A stretch of 64,000 nt of DNA from Methanosarcina barkeri 3 (lineage in GTDB: Archaea; Halobacteriota; Methanosarcinia; Methanosarcinales; Methanosarcinaceae). The notes under the pieces are model-generated. The model did not search any database, was not told where the DNA came from, and saw only the letters and a list, made by a program, of their open reading frames with translations. Every line of letters begins with the position of its first letter. Position 1 is the stretch's first letter. The position numbers and the translations under genes are program-made. Positions 50,601 to 59,128 of this stretch are shown one piece after another. The stretch spans positions 4,278,001 through 4,342,000 of the forward strand of contig NZ_CP009517.1 in the NCBI RefSeq assembly GCF_000970305.1, written 5' to 3'.

Positions 50601-50716
50601 GGGAGCAGCTCCCTGACCTCATGCCGAAGGCTATGGATAACTTGATGCCGAATATGCTTCCCGAGCTTATTCCATTACTTACTCCACGCATGATTGAGTA
50701 TATAAAAACGCATTAA
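47669..50716 (+). CDS. FAD/Fe-S oxidoreductase (GlcD-GlpC fusion) with Met/Pro-rich tail
   Basis: 1015 residues. FAD_binding_4 domain (~45-225; PRAGASSGYGGVIPTKGGIV) and FAD-linked oxidase C domain (to ~460) form a GlcD/D-lactate-dehydrogenase-like part. Two 4Fe-4S motifs follow, CSQCGYCVSECDQYYG (from about 509) and CTTCQMCDSRCELDMP. Then come two CCG domains, with KEACCGIPMLVAGR and HDSCHLG...HCCGSVVSL, as in GlpC and HdrB. The last ~120 residues hold about 28 Met and many Pro in an LMPxxMP rhythm, which the family normally lacks. Likely oxidises a 2-hydroxy acid or similar substrate and passes electrons to a soluble or membrane carrier. It may work with the NapH-like protein 330 bp upstream. 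A good ribosome site AAAGGAG precedes the ATG. Confidence 0.9.
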   Translation: MTSRVPELSEIQKKEISELFGEYVNLDKRECHYYNHDMGALPPLVKKVIGNTDPAAVVKIRTEEDAVKLLKFANRHKIPVVPRAGASSGYGGVIPTKGGIVADVTPLNKIISINPEGQTVVVQSGMIWEKLERKLKENGLSVRAIPSSAPSSTVGGWLAQSGAGYGSYEFGWGYESMEKARVVLPTGEIREFSGPELKKLVGTMGTIGIVTEITLKVQKFEERKAVSASFPSASALKKAVEDIRRKNIPLWSISFLNPEWADMKNKAPRKLHYGEIVDKDRPMLPVSYVSTFMYPASRDVSGLKEAIENAGGKILPEEIAKYETDEWFKSMKVKRLGPSFIPAEILVPLEKMDKTFEEIGKKIKLPVLTEGMVINDGYVVLLCFMRHSERSLLFNTAFALSLSILKIAEENGGRAYSSGLFFASKKKSVFGERLAEIESLRTEIDPDGVMNPETLEGKGLLNTAVSVGSSFEPLGRIAGNMSGIGKVSFKDEKEIPAEVAELAYSCSQCGYCVSECDQYYGRGWESQSPRGKWFFIKEYLAGREKLDQRQTNTFLGCTTCQMCDSRCELDMPIEHAWMTMRGKLVEEKKKMTFPPFEIMAASLLKERNIWANYRKDRDKWIPEDIRAKIKDKAEYAYFAGCTASFVENDVAIGAVRMLDDAGVEFTSLLDKEACCGIPMLVAGRWDVFEKIMRMNVSNMKKKGVKTVITSCPACWLMWHTVYPQWAKKLGIEYGLETKHYSEVLVDRLDVLKPKFKQPLDKVVAWHDSCHLGRAGGEIYEPPRELLKAIPGIKFRELEYNRERAHCCGSVVSLIAEPPVAYKLGDIRLQEALDVKADIIAALCPCCIFQFRVAAQENNLNIQAQDLGALVGRSLGYNIPDSTSYTLESWVPFEKMISLMQPENMTDLMVELMPQMMAAMPAPLQTMMKMVKYAPGMDAIMKPMMPVMMPRLMPLVMPKVMPDMLKAVEKRVPMPDYMREQLPDLMPKAMDNLMPNMLPELIPLLTPRMIEYIKTH

Positions 50717-50756
50717 TTATTGTTAAACGAAAACTTAATATCAATTAGTACGTGAG

Positions 50757-50828
50757 ATCTCACTAATAATTAATATCTCACTAACAATTAATATCTCACT
50801 AACAATTAATATCTCACTAACAATTATA
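50757..50828. repeat. Tandem repeat, 18-bp unit, four copies
   Basis: Four copies of ATCTCACTAACAATTAAT (first and last slightly changed); a related fragment follows at about 50843-50858. It lies in the convergent spacer between the FAD/Fe-S gene and the MFS gene, in which no other feature is seen. Confidence 0.92.
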
Positions 50829-50980
50829 TTAAAAGTTCATACATGAGATCTCACTAAAATTTTTATAGCTCTTAATATAGTTTATTGATTTTTAAATGAG
50901 TACATTATTGGATGAAAAAACACTAATCAGTGAGTTCATTCAAAAGTTAAGGATTGTAAACATATTTTTGAATTGAGATC

Positions 50981-51028
50981 ATTAGTAAGTTAGATCATTA
51001 GTAAGTTAGATCATTAGTAAGTTAGATC
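50981..51028. repeat. Tandem repeat, 16-bp unit, three copies
   Basis: Three exact copies of ATTAGTAAGTTAGATC and a diverged fourth that runs into the stop codon of the minus-strand MFS gene. Confidence 0.92.
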
Positions 51029-51029
51029 A

Positions 51030-52256
51030 CTAGTCAGTTGAGCGTCCCAATTTATTTGCATGTAAAAGCTCTGGAAACAGCTTCATCCATAGAACTGCAA
51101 TGACTATCGAACCGATTCCGCCAAGTAACACAGCAGGTACAACTCCAAACAGGGAAGCTGTTAACCCTGATTCAAATTCACCAAGTTGATTAGATGTACC
51201 TATAAACATGGAATTTACGGCATTTACCCTGCCTCTCATATTATCCGGAGTTTTCAATTGTATCAATGTTAAACGGACAACTACACTTATCACATCAGAT
51301 GCACCTAACAACACAAGTGACACAAGTGATAAAAGAAAAGAAGTTGATACGGCAAAAATTATTGTGAAAACTCCAAAAAGCATCACTGCGATAAACATTT
51401 TCAGACCTTCGTTTTTCTTTAAAGGCTGCTTTGCCAAAAAAGCAGACGTTATCAATGCACCTATGGCAGGTGCTGAACGTAATATTCCCAAACCTAAAGG
51501 CCCGATTTTTAAAATGTCACTGGCATAGACAGGCAGTAACGCTGTCGCACCACCGAATAATACTGCAAAAAGGTCAAGGGAAATTGCCCCAAGTATAGCA
51601 GGTTTGCTTCTGATGTAAGTTATTCCTCCGAATATTGAGTTTGTGGTTACTTGCTGTGAGTTTTGAGACTTCTCTATTATTGAAACGAAGAGAATAATCA
51701 CACTTGTCACCAATGTTAATATGCCTGCTGCAGAGTACACAACTTGGGGACTTAATGCATAAAGAATTCCTCCAATAGCTGGGCCTATAATGAATGCAAG
51801 CTGAGATGTAGAGGCTGATAAAGCAGCTACCTCCGGAAAAACTTCCTTACTAACGACATTAGGCAGCAATGATTGCATTGGCGGGCTTTGAAAAGCATTG
51901 GCTGTACTTATGAAAAAGATAGTAACGAGAATTCCCTCTTCGGTAATTGATCCGATATGGCTTTCGTAAGCAAGCAGAAAAATCCCTATACTTTCTACAA
52001 TTTGACTGAAACAAATTATCAACTTTCGATCATAGCGGTCAGCTGCATAACCGACTATAAGAGTAAACAGAAACATAGGTAAAAACTGAACTAATCCGAT
52101 AAGTCCCAGATAGATAGGTTTCTGAGTAATTGAATAAATTTGCCACCCTACAGCAATGGTTAACATTTGAAAAGCAATTGAAGTTGATACACGGGCAGCT
52201 AATAAGATTACTAAGGATCTGTTATGTAATATCGGCGGAACTTTAAGCGAGAACAT
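51030..52256 (-). CDS. Major facilitator superfamily exporter (EntS-like)
   Basis: 408 residues with about twelve hydrophobic segments, inner membrane. The MFS loop 2-3 motif is seen as GYAADRYDRKLI (about 64-75). ALSASTSQLAFIIGPAIGG (helix 5, motif C-like) and LRSAPAIGALITSAF fit the EntS/DHA3 group of exporters, which handle macrolides, siderophores and other small molecules; substrate unknown. No linked regulator. The ATG at 52256 gives MFSLKVPPILHNRSLVILL. Codon use and composition are A+T-rich compared with the thermosome gene next door, which may hint at horizontal transfer, but weakly. Confidence 0.9.
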   Translation of the reverse strand: MFSLKVPPILHNRSLVILLAARVSTSIAFQMLTIAVGWQIYSITQKPIYLGLIGLVQFLPMFLFTLIVGYAADRYDRKLIICFSQIVESIGIFLLAYESHIGSITEEGILVTIFFISTANAFQSPPMQSLLPNVVSKEVFPEVAALSASTSQLAFIIGPAIGGILYALSPQVVYSAAGILTLVTSVIILFVSIIEKSQNSQQVTTNSIFGGITYIRSKPAILGAISLDLFAVLFGGATALLPVYASDILKIGPLGLGILRSAPAIGALITSAFLAKQPLKKNEGLKMFIAVMLFGVFTIIFAVSTSFLLSLVSLVLLGASDVISVVVRLTLIQLKTPDNMRGRVNAVNSMFIGTSNQLGEFESGLTASLFGVVPAVLLGGIGSIVIAVLWMKLFPELLHANKLGRSTD

Positions 52257-52834
52257 TAGATTGACTCCTTCTCTCGGCTACACCTTATTTTTTGTGAATT
52301 ATAAAAAGGTGACGTGATAGCAGGTCCTGATAGGAAGTGAAAATTTACCCGGATTAAAGGTAACTGAAACCTTTACGTATCAAAACGATTGCGTTAGCTT
52401 ATACCAAGTTGTTTACCCATAACTCGGGAAATACTATCCAAAGCCAGAAGGGTATGCAGTATTAGGCTAATAGGAGAATGACTGGGGATAATGTACGTTC
52501 TCAACAGAACGAACTTGGGTCTCCAGGTTAATGAATCCTGGAACAAGGAATGAGACAGGAATGAGACAGGAATGAGACAGGAATGAGACAGGAATGAGAC
52601 AGGAATGAGACAGAAATAATACTGCTGGAATTTATCTATCTGTAAAAATAGTTCGGAGAAGGCATTAAAAGGTTCAGTAGGCTCCATTTTTCGGATTCAG
52701 GACCTGTGCTCCAGAGTAATTCTTATATAGAAGTGCTTGCATTAAGAATAGGAAAATACGCACAAAGGTAACGTGCTCAGGAATACAACTAATAAAAATC
52801 ATAAAAATTCATATCATTGAAAGGAGATTAAAGC
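52257..52834. other. Divergent spacer between the MFS and thermosome genes
   Basis: 578 bp carrying both promoters and a tandem array at 52546-52611. Possible TATA sequence for the thermosome gene at about 52723-52730 (TTCTTATATAG). A 97-codon minus-strand frame (52394-52687) runs through the array and is rejected. Confidence 0.45.
52546..52611. repeat. Tandem repeat, 11-bp unit, six copies
   Basis: Six exact head-to-tail copies of AGGAATGAGAC. The unit length is close to one helical turn, so the array would present the same face of DNA repeatedly. It is about 220 bp upstream of the thermosome start. Confidence 0.95.
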
Positions 52835-54469
52835 TTGGCAGCACAACCGATCTTTATTTTAAGGGAAGGCAGCAAGAGAACCCATGGTTCCGATGCCCAG
52901 CATAACAATATTATGGCCGCAAAGGCAGTTGCTGAAGCGGTAAGAACCACTCTTGGACCCAAGGGTATGGACAAGATGCTTGTAGACTCCATGGGTGATG
53001 TTGTTATCACCAACGACGGAGCAACAATCCTCAAAGAAATGGACATCGAGCACCCAGGTGCAAAGATGATCGTAGAAGTAGCCAAGACCCAGGATGCCGA
53101 AGTAGGTGACGGAACAACCACTGCAGCCGTACTTGCAGGGGAATTCCTGACAAAGGCAGAGGACCTTCTTGAAAGTGGAGTCCACCCAACAGTAATTGCA
53201 AGCGGCTACAGGCTTGCAGCAGATCAGGCTACAAAAACAATCGATACCATTACTATCAGTGCATCTCCCGAGGATACAGAAACCCTCGAAAAGATTGCAG
53301 CCACAGCCATAACAGGAAAGGGTGCAGAGGCTCAAAAGGAACATCTTTCCAGGCTTGCAGTGAAGGCCGTTACGGCAGTTGCTGAGAAAAGCGAAGATGG
53401 AAAGATCACTGTGGATATCGAAGATGTCAAGGTGGAAAAGAGACCCGGCGGAAGTATTAAAGATTCCGAAATTATTGAGGGTGTAATTGTTGACAAAGAG
53501 CGTGTCCACCCAGCCATGCCCGAAGTAGTGGAAAACGCAAAAGTTCTCCTCTTAAGCGTGCCCATAGAGCTCAAGAAGACCGAAACAAAAGCTGAAATAA
53601 AGATCACCACTCCTGACCAGATGCAGCTCTTCTTAGACCAGGAAGAAGCAATGCTTAGGGAAATCGTTGATAAGGTAATCAACACAGGCGCAAACGTTGT
53701 CTTCTGTCAGAAGGGAATTGATGACCTTGCCCAGTATTACCTGACAAAAGCAGGAATCTTTGGTATGCGCAGGGTGAAGAAGAGCGACATGGACAAACTT
53801 TCCCGCGCAACAGGTGCAAAAATTATCACCAGCCTCGATGAAATTGAGGAGTCCGACCTTGGTTATGCCGGTCTCGTGGAAGAAAAGGACGTTACAGGCT
53901 CAAGAATGACCTTCGTTACAGGCTGCAAGGACAGCAAGACAACCTCAATTCTTCTGCGCGGCGGAACCGAGCATGTCGTGGAAGGACTTGAAAGAGCCCT
54001 TGAAGATGCTCTCAGAGTAGTTGGTGTTGCTCTTGAAGACCAGAAGATTGTTGTAGGTGGCGGCTCCCCAGAAATTGAACTGTCCCTAAGGCTCAAGGAA
54101 TATGCAGCAACCCTCAAAGGTAGGGAGCAGCTTGCTGTAATGAAATTCGCCGAGTCTCTTGAGATTATTCCCAGCACCCTTGCAGAAAATGCAGGGCTTG
54201 ACCCGATCGATATGCTTGTGGAAATGCGCTCCCAGCACGAGAAAGGAAACAAGCGTGCCGGACTCAATGTTTACACTGGCAAGATCGAGGACATGTTCGA
54301 AAATAACGTTGTCGAACCTCTCAGGATTAAGACTCAGGCAATCAATGCAGCTACAGAAGCCGCAATTATGGTTCTCAGGATCGATGATGTGATTGCCTCA
54401 TCCAGTGCAGCAGGTAAAGCAGGTCCGGGAATGGGTCCAGGCGGCGAAATGCCTGAAGATATGATGTAA
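52835..54469 (+). CDS. Thermosome subunit (group II chaperonin)
   Basis: 544 residues, cytoplasmic archaeal chaperonin that folds proteins with ATP. The ATP-binding motifs [18 protein letters not shown] and [11 protein letters not shown] (about 38-66) and [13 protein letters not shown] (about 92-104) are intact; [19 protein letters not shown] is the second part of the equatorial domain. The C-terminal tail [15 protein letters not shown] is the usual flexible Gly/Met end. It starts with TTG at 52835 after AAGGAGATTAAAG. It ends at a clear hairpin/T-run terminator. Methanosarcina species have several thermosome genes; which subunit this is cannot be told here. Confidence 0.96.
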   Translation: MAAQPIFILREGSKRTHGSDAQHNNIMAAKAVAEAVRTTLGPKGMDKMLVDSMGDVVITNDGATILKEMDIEHPGAKMIVEVAKTQDAEVGDGTTTAAVLAGEFLTKAEDLLESGVHPTVIASGYRLAADQATKTIDTITISASPEDTETLEKIAATAITGKGAEAQKEHLSRLAVKAVTAVAEKSEDGKITVDIEDVKVEKRPGGSIKDSEIIEGVIVDKERVHPAMPEVVENAKVLLLSVPIELKKTETKAEIKITTPDQMQLFLDQEEAMLREIVDKVINTGANVVFCQKGIDDLAQYYLTKAGIFGMRRVKKSDMDKLSRATGAKIITSLDEIEESDLGYAGLVEEKDVTGSRMTFVTGCKDSKTTSILLRGGTEHVVEGLERALEDALRVVGVALEDQKIVVGGGSPEIELSLRLKEYAATLKGREQLAVMKFAESLEIIPSTLAENAGLDPIDMLVEMRSQHEKGNKRAGLNVYTGKIEDMFENNVVEPLRIKTQAINAATEAAIMVLRIDDVIASSSAAGKAGPGMGPGGEMPEDMM

Positions 54470-54499
54470 TAAAGATATAACGTAATATTTTAGTATAAA

Positions 54500-54540
54500 T
54501 CCGGGATTGCCGGAAGTTTCCAGCTTCCCGGACTTTTTTT
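54500..54540 (+). terminator. Terminator after the thermosome gene
   Basis: Arms TCCGGGA (54500-54506) and TCCCGGA (54526-54532), followed by C and seven T. An alternative inner pairing GGAAG/CTTCC exists. It lies 31 bp past the stop codon. Confidence 0.75.
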
Positions 54541-54739
54541 AATTCGAGATATTTGGGATAAACTCTCCATAAGTTATAATGAGTTGTATTCAGATCTCTT
54601 AGGAAATAATTCATAGCCAGAATTTCTAAAACCAAAAAAATCAAAAAAATTTAAAAATTTAAAATTTAAAAATGGCGTTTTTGAGTTATTTATACCGAAT
54701 GTTGCTGAATTGCTAAAATGAATGGTTTAGTAAAAATTG

Positions 54740-55129
54740 TTATCTGGCTTCATAGCAGGAAATTTCCCTGGCGTCTACCCGGATTGGTTTCCCAAGCTCG
54801 CTTGAAATAACATTTCTTACCCTTGCCATACATCTACACTGAAGCTGGATACGGGCTGACACAGATTCTCGTTCTTCAACGTAGAAATCATTCGAATTGA
54901 CGATGGAATGAACCGAAATCTGCTTCTGTACAACTTTTGCTATGAGACCCTGAGTCCCATCCATGAGATCCTGAAGGCTGGTAGATGTCAGGAGAACATT
55001 ATCTCCTACATTGAGCCCGAGTACTCCTACGAAATTTTGAGGACTCCGAATCTCAAGAGTCCTTAGATGGTGTTTCTTCAGGACCTCGATAAGAGAATCA
55101 GCAATTCCTGTTAACGCGATGTACTCCAT
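54740..55129 (-). CDS. DUF473 family protein
   Basis: 129 residues, an archaea-only family without known function. The features are a beta-rich N-terminus (EYIALTGIADSLIEVLKK), the segment LRTLEIRSPQNFVGVL with GLNVGDNVLLTST, and a C-terminus with CRCMARV. The start ATG at 55129 follows GGGTGATCC, an exact match to the 16S rRNA anti-Shine-Dalgarno complement. It lies 4 bp after the PAC2 gene, so it is in one operon with it. Small size and strict linkage suggest a role connected with the proteasome chaperone, as an inference only. Confidence 0.85.
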   Translation of the reverse strand: MEYIALTGIADSLIEVLKKHHLRTLEIRSPQNFVGVLGLNVGDNVLLTSTSLQDLMDGTQGLIAKVVQKQISVHSIVNSNDFYVEERESVSARIQLQCRCMARVRNVISSELGKPIRVDAREISCYEAR

Positions 55130-55133
55130 GGGA

Positions 55134-55880
55134 TCACCCGTACATTGGGAACTCCTTTTTTACTTCTCCTTTCTGCTCCGCAGTCTGAACATCTTCAGCA
55201 AGCCTCTGAAGTTCGACCTCTATACGTTCGGCCTGCTCTATAAGCCGAACTGTGCTTATTGAAAGTCCATATAGCTCGTTTAAAACATCAATGACAGCAG
55301 AAGCAGCTCTTGGGTCAGGATTCTGAGTTCTGGTAGCACCAAGCAGGCTAAATGCAGGAATTCCACGCAGCAAACATTCAGCCATGACACTTCCAGAAAT
55401 CCCGGAGATAGTTCCCATCTGGAAAACCTCTACCTTTTCCTTGATTCTGTTCAGCATTTCCTGAGTGGTGGCTGCCCCGAAGACCTTATGCCCCCCGTCC
55501 ATAATGGCAATTCCTGCAATGGAAGCAATTTCTTTTACGTTAATAGACTCAGCCCAATCTACGAGAGCATTGCTAACATCGTAGGAAACAGTGTGACTGA
55601 TAGGAATATCGGAAATTACAACAATCAAGTTATGTTCCACATTTTCATAAATCCTCACAGGCATATTTATAAGTCCCTCGTAAAGCACTGCAATCGAAGG
55701 GAAATACCTGGATTCGATAGAACCAATGTATTCCATTTTCAATTCTTCTATCATATGCTGACTTGCAATATTCCCCACAAGCCCGATTCCGGGAAAACCT
55801 TCAATCAAAATAGGATTTTTTGATTGCACAGGTTTAGTAATAATCTTCACGTCATTATTGTCATAATCTGTATTTGACAA
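55134..55880 (-). CDS. Proteasome assembly chaperone family protein (PAC2)
   Basis: 248 residues. The PAC2 domain starts PILIEGFPGIGLVGNIAS (about 23-40) and continues to SGSVMAECLLRGIPAFSLLG. The archaeal members (PbaA/PbaB) are ATP-independent chaperones linked to proteasome assembly or other complexes. The C-terminus (VRLIEQAERIEVELQRLAED) is a predicted coiled coil. It starts with TTG at 55880 after GAGGTGG. Upstream gene of a two-gene operon with DUF473. Confidence 0.88.
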   Translation of the reverse strand: MSNTDYDNNDVKIITKPVQSKNPILIEGFPGIGLVGNIASQHMIEELKMEYIGSIESRYFPSIAVLYEGLINMPVRIYENVEHNLIVVISDIPISHTVSYDVSNALVDWAESINVKEIASIAGIAIMDGGHKVFGAATTQEMLNRIKEKVEVFQMGTISGISGSVMAECLLRGIPAFSLLGATRTQNPDPRAASAVIDVLNELYGLSISTVRLIEQAERIEVELQRLAEDVQTAEQKGEVKKEFPMYG

Positions 55881-56278
55881 GTAACCACCTCAGCGAAATA
55901 CAACCCCTATCATTATATCTAAACTAATCCTAGATAAACAAGCTTCTCAGCAGTTCAGGTCTACGCTACTTCCTGAACTGCATAACATGAAATTTACAAT
56001 TGATCCAGAGCTTTATCCACCATAACCCTCTTTTTGTTAAAAAGAGAATCTTTTTAATATATATGTTTTCTCCTGATAGGAAAACGTAACTTTAGTAAAA
56101 AATAACAAAAATTAGACTTTTTATCTCAGATAGAGAATATAATGGAGTCATAATTCTATAAAAGATACAAAGGAAAAAATGTAATAGATAGGAAAAGATT
56201 AAAAGAGTTTATGAAAAGAAACGATCGAACAGAATAAATAAAAAGATGTATTCGAGTACGGTAAAATAGTTCATAAAA
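55881..56278. other. Gene-free divergent spacer
   Basis: About 400 bp of A+T-rich DNA between the PAC2 gene and the array before the pyruvate-kinase-like gene. A TATA-like run (TTTAATATATATG) lies at about 56052-56064. No gene seen. Confidence 0.4.
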
Positions 56279-56386
56279 AGAGACATCCAAACACTATGAG
56301 CTAATAGAAAGAAACACCCAAACTGTGAGCTAATAGAAAGAGACATCCAAACACAATGAGCTAATAGAAAGAAATCCGAACACAGG
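56279..56386. repeat. Tandem repeat, ~30-bp unit, three and a half copies
   Basis: Units of the form AGAGACATCCAAACACTATG plus AGCTAATAGAA. The last partial unit carries the GGAGG ribosome site of the next gene, so the repeat has spread right into the translation start region. Confidence 0.88.
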
Positions 56387-56397
56387 AGGAAAAACTC

Positions 56398-56985
56398 ATG
56401 GAAAAACATATTCTCTATTTTGACAACGTAGGAGAGTCAAATACTGACGCTGTTATTGAGGCGGCAGCAAAAAGGGCGGCAGAACTTCAGATATCCCATA
56501 TTGTGGTAGCAAGCACCAGCGGAAAAACCGCACTAAAAATGGCAGAGGCTGTAAAAGACAGTCATATAAAGGTTATTGGAATAAGCCACCAGTACGGGCA
56601 GGATAAGAAAGGCGAATGGGAAGTGGAAGAGGAATGCAAAAAGAAACTTGAAGAACTTGGGGCGGTAATAACCACTCAGTCCCATATATTCTCAGGAGTC
56701 GAACGTTCAATTACAAAGAAATTCGGCGGATTTTCCAGAGTAGAAGTAATTTCGGACGCTCTAAGATCTCTTTTTGGAAAAGGTTTTAAGGTAGCCATTG
56801 AGGTCGCAGTTATGGCAGCTGACTCAGGCCATATCCCGGTTTCCGACAACACAGAGATTATAGCAATAGGAGGCACAAGGCATGGTGCAGACGTAGCTCT
56901 GGTACTCAGGCCAGCCCACAGCGGAGATTTTTTCTCCCTTCAGGTTCGGGAGATTATTGCCATGCCACGAGTTAAAGAAGACTGA
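56398..56985 (+). CDS. Pyruvate kinase alpha/beta (C-terminal) domain-like protein
   Basis: 195 residues that match only the C-terminal allosteric domain of pyruvate kinase. VVASTSGKTALKMAEAV is the usual phosphate-binding loop and EIIAIGGTRHGADVALVLRP the late strand. The catalytic barrel is absent, so it cannot be a pyruvate kinase. Such stand-alone domains are common in methanogens and may bind phosphorylated metabolites. GGAGG 11 bp before the ATG. It is likely monocistronic. Function unknown. Confidence 0.85.
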   Translation: MEKHILYFDNVGESNTDAVIEAAAKRAAELQISHIVVASTSGKTALKMAEAVKDSHIKVIGISHQYGQDKKGEWEVEEECKKKLEELGAVITTQSHIFSGVERSITKKFGGFSRVEVISDALRSLFGKGFKVAIEVAVMAADSGHIPVSDNTEIIAIGGTRHGADVALVLRPAHSGDFFSLQVREIIAMPRVKED

Positions 56986-57031
56986 GGCAAGAAAAAGTAG
57001 AAAAAATCAGGTGAAATATAAAGAAAAACGT

Positions 57032-57174
57032 ATGGGAAACGTAAATGGGAAACGTAAATAAGAAACGTAAATGAGAAACGTAAATGGGAAACGTAAACGA
57101 GAAACGTAAATGAGAAACGTAAATGGGAAACGTAAATGGGAAACGTAAATGGGAAACGTAAATGGGAAACATAA
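57032..57174. repeat. Tandem repeat, 13-bp unit, eleven copies
   Basis: Eleven copies of ATGGGAAACGTAA with a few G-to-A or C changes. It lies between the pyruvate-kinase-like gene and tgtA, where nothing else is seen apart from tgtA's promoter region. Confidence 0.95.
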
Positions 57175-57304
57175 GTCCTTGATATTGGTGATTCAACTTT
57201 TCATTTAAGATTGATGAAGAAGCTCAGGTGATTTACTGGAATTATCCTGGCTTCTCACTATTCCCCAAAGATAGATATATCTGAGAGACATCTATAACGC
57301 CGGC

Positions 57305-58792
57305 ATGTCAGCAATATTTGAAATTCTCGACAAGGACGCAGGTGGCAGGATAGGAAGACTCAGGACTCCCCATGGGACTGTTGAGACACCTACCGTTATG
57401 CCTGTGATTAATCCAAATATCCAGCTTATATCCCCGAAAGAAATGCGGAACTTCGGGGCAGAGATTTTGATTACTAATTCCTACATTATTTACCGCAAGG
57501 AAGAACTGAGAAGTATCGCCCTGGAAAAAGGGCTACATGAGCTCCTGGGTTTTGATGGACCAATTATGACGGATTCAGGTTCTTTCCAGCTTTCCGTATA
57601 TGGGTCCGTCGAAGTTACGAATGAGGAAATTCTCGGGTTCCAGCAAAAGATAGGAAGTGACATTATTGTACCGCTGGACATCCCCACACCCCCTGATGTT
57701 CACTACCGACGGGCTGAAGAGGAACTTGCAATTACAGCCGAACGCCTGGAAGCGGCACGCAAGTTCATCCAGGGCGAGCAGCTTCTTGCAGGGCCAGTTC
57801 AGGGTTCGACATATCCTGAACTGAGGGAAAAAGCTGCTTCCCACCTGAAAGACCTTAATTTTGAGGTTTATCCTCTTGGAGCAGTTGTGCCTCTCATGGA
57901 GGCCTACCGTTATGCCGAACTTGTTGATGTGATTGCTGCGTCTAAAAAAAGTCTCTCTCCGGCTGCCCCTGTCCATCTTTTTGGAGCAGGCCACCCAATG
58001 ATGTTTGCCCTTGCGGTAGCCATGGGCTGTGATCTTTTTGATTCGGCAGCTTATGCTCTTTACGCAAAAGACGGGCGTTATATTACTGTAAACGGGACTT
58101 ACCATGTGGAGAAACTAAATTATCTTCCCTGTTCCTGTCCTGTCTGTTCAAAGTACACTGCAGATGAACTGAAAAAAGCCAATAACCGGGAAGAACTTCT
58201 TGGAAGGCATAACCTTTATGCAACTTTTGCCGAAATCCGGCTTATCAAACAATGCATAAAAGACGGAAAACTGCTTGAACTTGTAGAGCAGCGCTGCCGT
58301 TCTCACCCTAAACTTCTGGACGGGTTAAAAAAGCTTTATACTCATTCTTCCTGGCTTGAGCAACTTGATCCGGCTACAAAAGGTACTTTCTTCTATTGCG
58401 GGCCCGAGTCCTCTTTCCGTCCTGAGGTCCTGCGTTTTGGGAAACGACTTAATAGATTTAGCCTTCAAGGTTCGGTAATTATTAGAGCAAGTCCGATAAA
58501 AGGAGAGAAAGATTACGACCAGGTCCTTACTTTCAAAGCGCCTTTTGGAGCATTTCCAATTGAAATGGAAGAAGTGTATCCTTTCAATGCTGAAGTCCCA
58601 AAACTTCCGGATTACGAATCACTCAATACAGCTCTTTCAAACACTCTTAAACTGATCGACTTAAACCCAGAAGCTGAATTTACTTTTATCTGCGAAAAGG
58701 AGTTCAGACATCCTTTAATTGAAGAAATAAGCAAAAGAGCAAAACTGGTATACAGGGAAGACTGGAAAAAAGAACAAATTTCAGAGAGCTAA
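57305..58792 (+). CDS. tgtA: Archaeosine tRNA-guanine transglycosylase (TgtA)
   Basis: 495 residues. Swaps guanine-15 of tRNA for preQ0, the first step to archaeosine. The TIM barrel carries the substrate Asp in MTDSGSFQLS (about 93-95), GPVQGSTYPELR and LGAVVPLMEAYRY. The zinc site is CSCPVCSKY (about 277-285) with a later His in ELLGRHNLYA. A C-terminal part (~350-495) follows without an obvious PUA domain, which fits the split of this enzyme in Methanosarcina, where the PUA part is encoded by a separate gene. No clear ribosome site is seen before the ATG at 57305, so the mRNA may be leaderless. Confidence 0.94.
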   Translation: MSAIFEILDKDAGGRIGRLRTPHGTVETPTVMPVINPNIQLISPKEMRNFGAEILITNSYIIYRKEELRSIALEKGLHELLGFDGPIMTDSGSFQLSVYGSVEVTNEEILGFQQKIGSDIIVPLDIPTPPDVHYRRAEEELAITAERLEAARKFIQGEQLLAGPVQGSTYPELREKAASHLKDLNFEVYPLGAVVPLMEAYRYAELVDVIAASKKSLSPAAPVHLFGAGHPMMFALAVAMGCDLFDSAAYALYAKDGRYITVNGTYHVEKLNYLPCSCPVCSKYTADELKKANNREELLGRHNLYATFAEIRLIKQCIKDGKLLELVEQRCRSHPKLLDGLKKLYTHSSWLEQLDPATKGTFFYCGPESSFRPEVLRFGKRLNRFSLQGSVIIRASPIKGEKDYDQVLTFKAPFGAFPIEMEEVYPFNAEVPKLPDYESLNTALSNTLKLIDLNPEAEFTFICEKEFRHPLIEEISKRAKLVYREDWKKEQISES

Positions 58793-58797
58793 TTAAT

Positions 58798-58897
58798 AGC
58801 ACTTCAGATTATATAGCACTTTAGATTATACAGCACTTCAGATTATACAGCACTTCAGATTATACAGCACTTTAGTTATACAGCACTTTAGATTTTG
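58798..58897. repeat. Tandem repeat, 17-bp unit, six copies
   Basis: Six copies of CAGCACTTCAGATTATA with changes, beginning just 5 bp past the tgtA stop codon. Confidence 0.92.
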
Positions 58898-59036
58898 TAA
58901 GTTTTTCATACTTAAAGAATCAAAACTTGCCTCAAAAGAGATAAAAAGGAAACTTTTTTGAAGTGCAACCATTTATAAATTACCTGCAAAGAACCCTCTA
59001 AACAGGGAAAGAGCTGAGTTATAAAGTGAATATAGG

Positions 59037-59099
59037 GCTTTCAAGCTCATACAGAAACTTTTAAGCTCATACAGAGACTTTCAGCTCATACAGAGCTTT
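59037..59099. repeat. Tandem repeat, ~20-bp unit, three copies
   Basis: Three imperfect copies of CTTTCAAGCTCATACAGAGA immediately upstream of the UbiA-family gene. The array ends about 20 bp before its ribosome site. Confidence 0.85.
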
Positions 59100-59128
59100 C
59101 GTACAAACTAGAAATATAGGTGAAATTA

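Noticed and set aside
52394-52687. 97-codon minus-strand frame between the MFS and thermosome genes
   Set aside because: Its core is the translated 11-bp array; nothing else supports a gene.
56398-56985. Pyruvate kinase
   Set aside because: Only the C-terminal allosteric-like domain is present; the catalytic barrel is absent.
2428-57174. The regular repeat arrays as CRISPR loci
   Set aside because: Units abut directly without unique spacers, unit sequences differ from array to array, and no cas gene is in the window.
56972-57196. Minus-strand frame with repeated FPIYVSHLRF
   Set aside because: It is only the translation of the 13-bp tandem array; no start signal.
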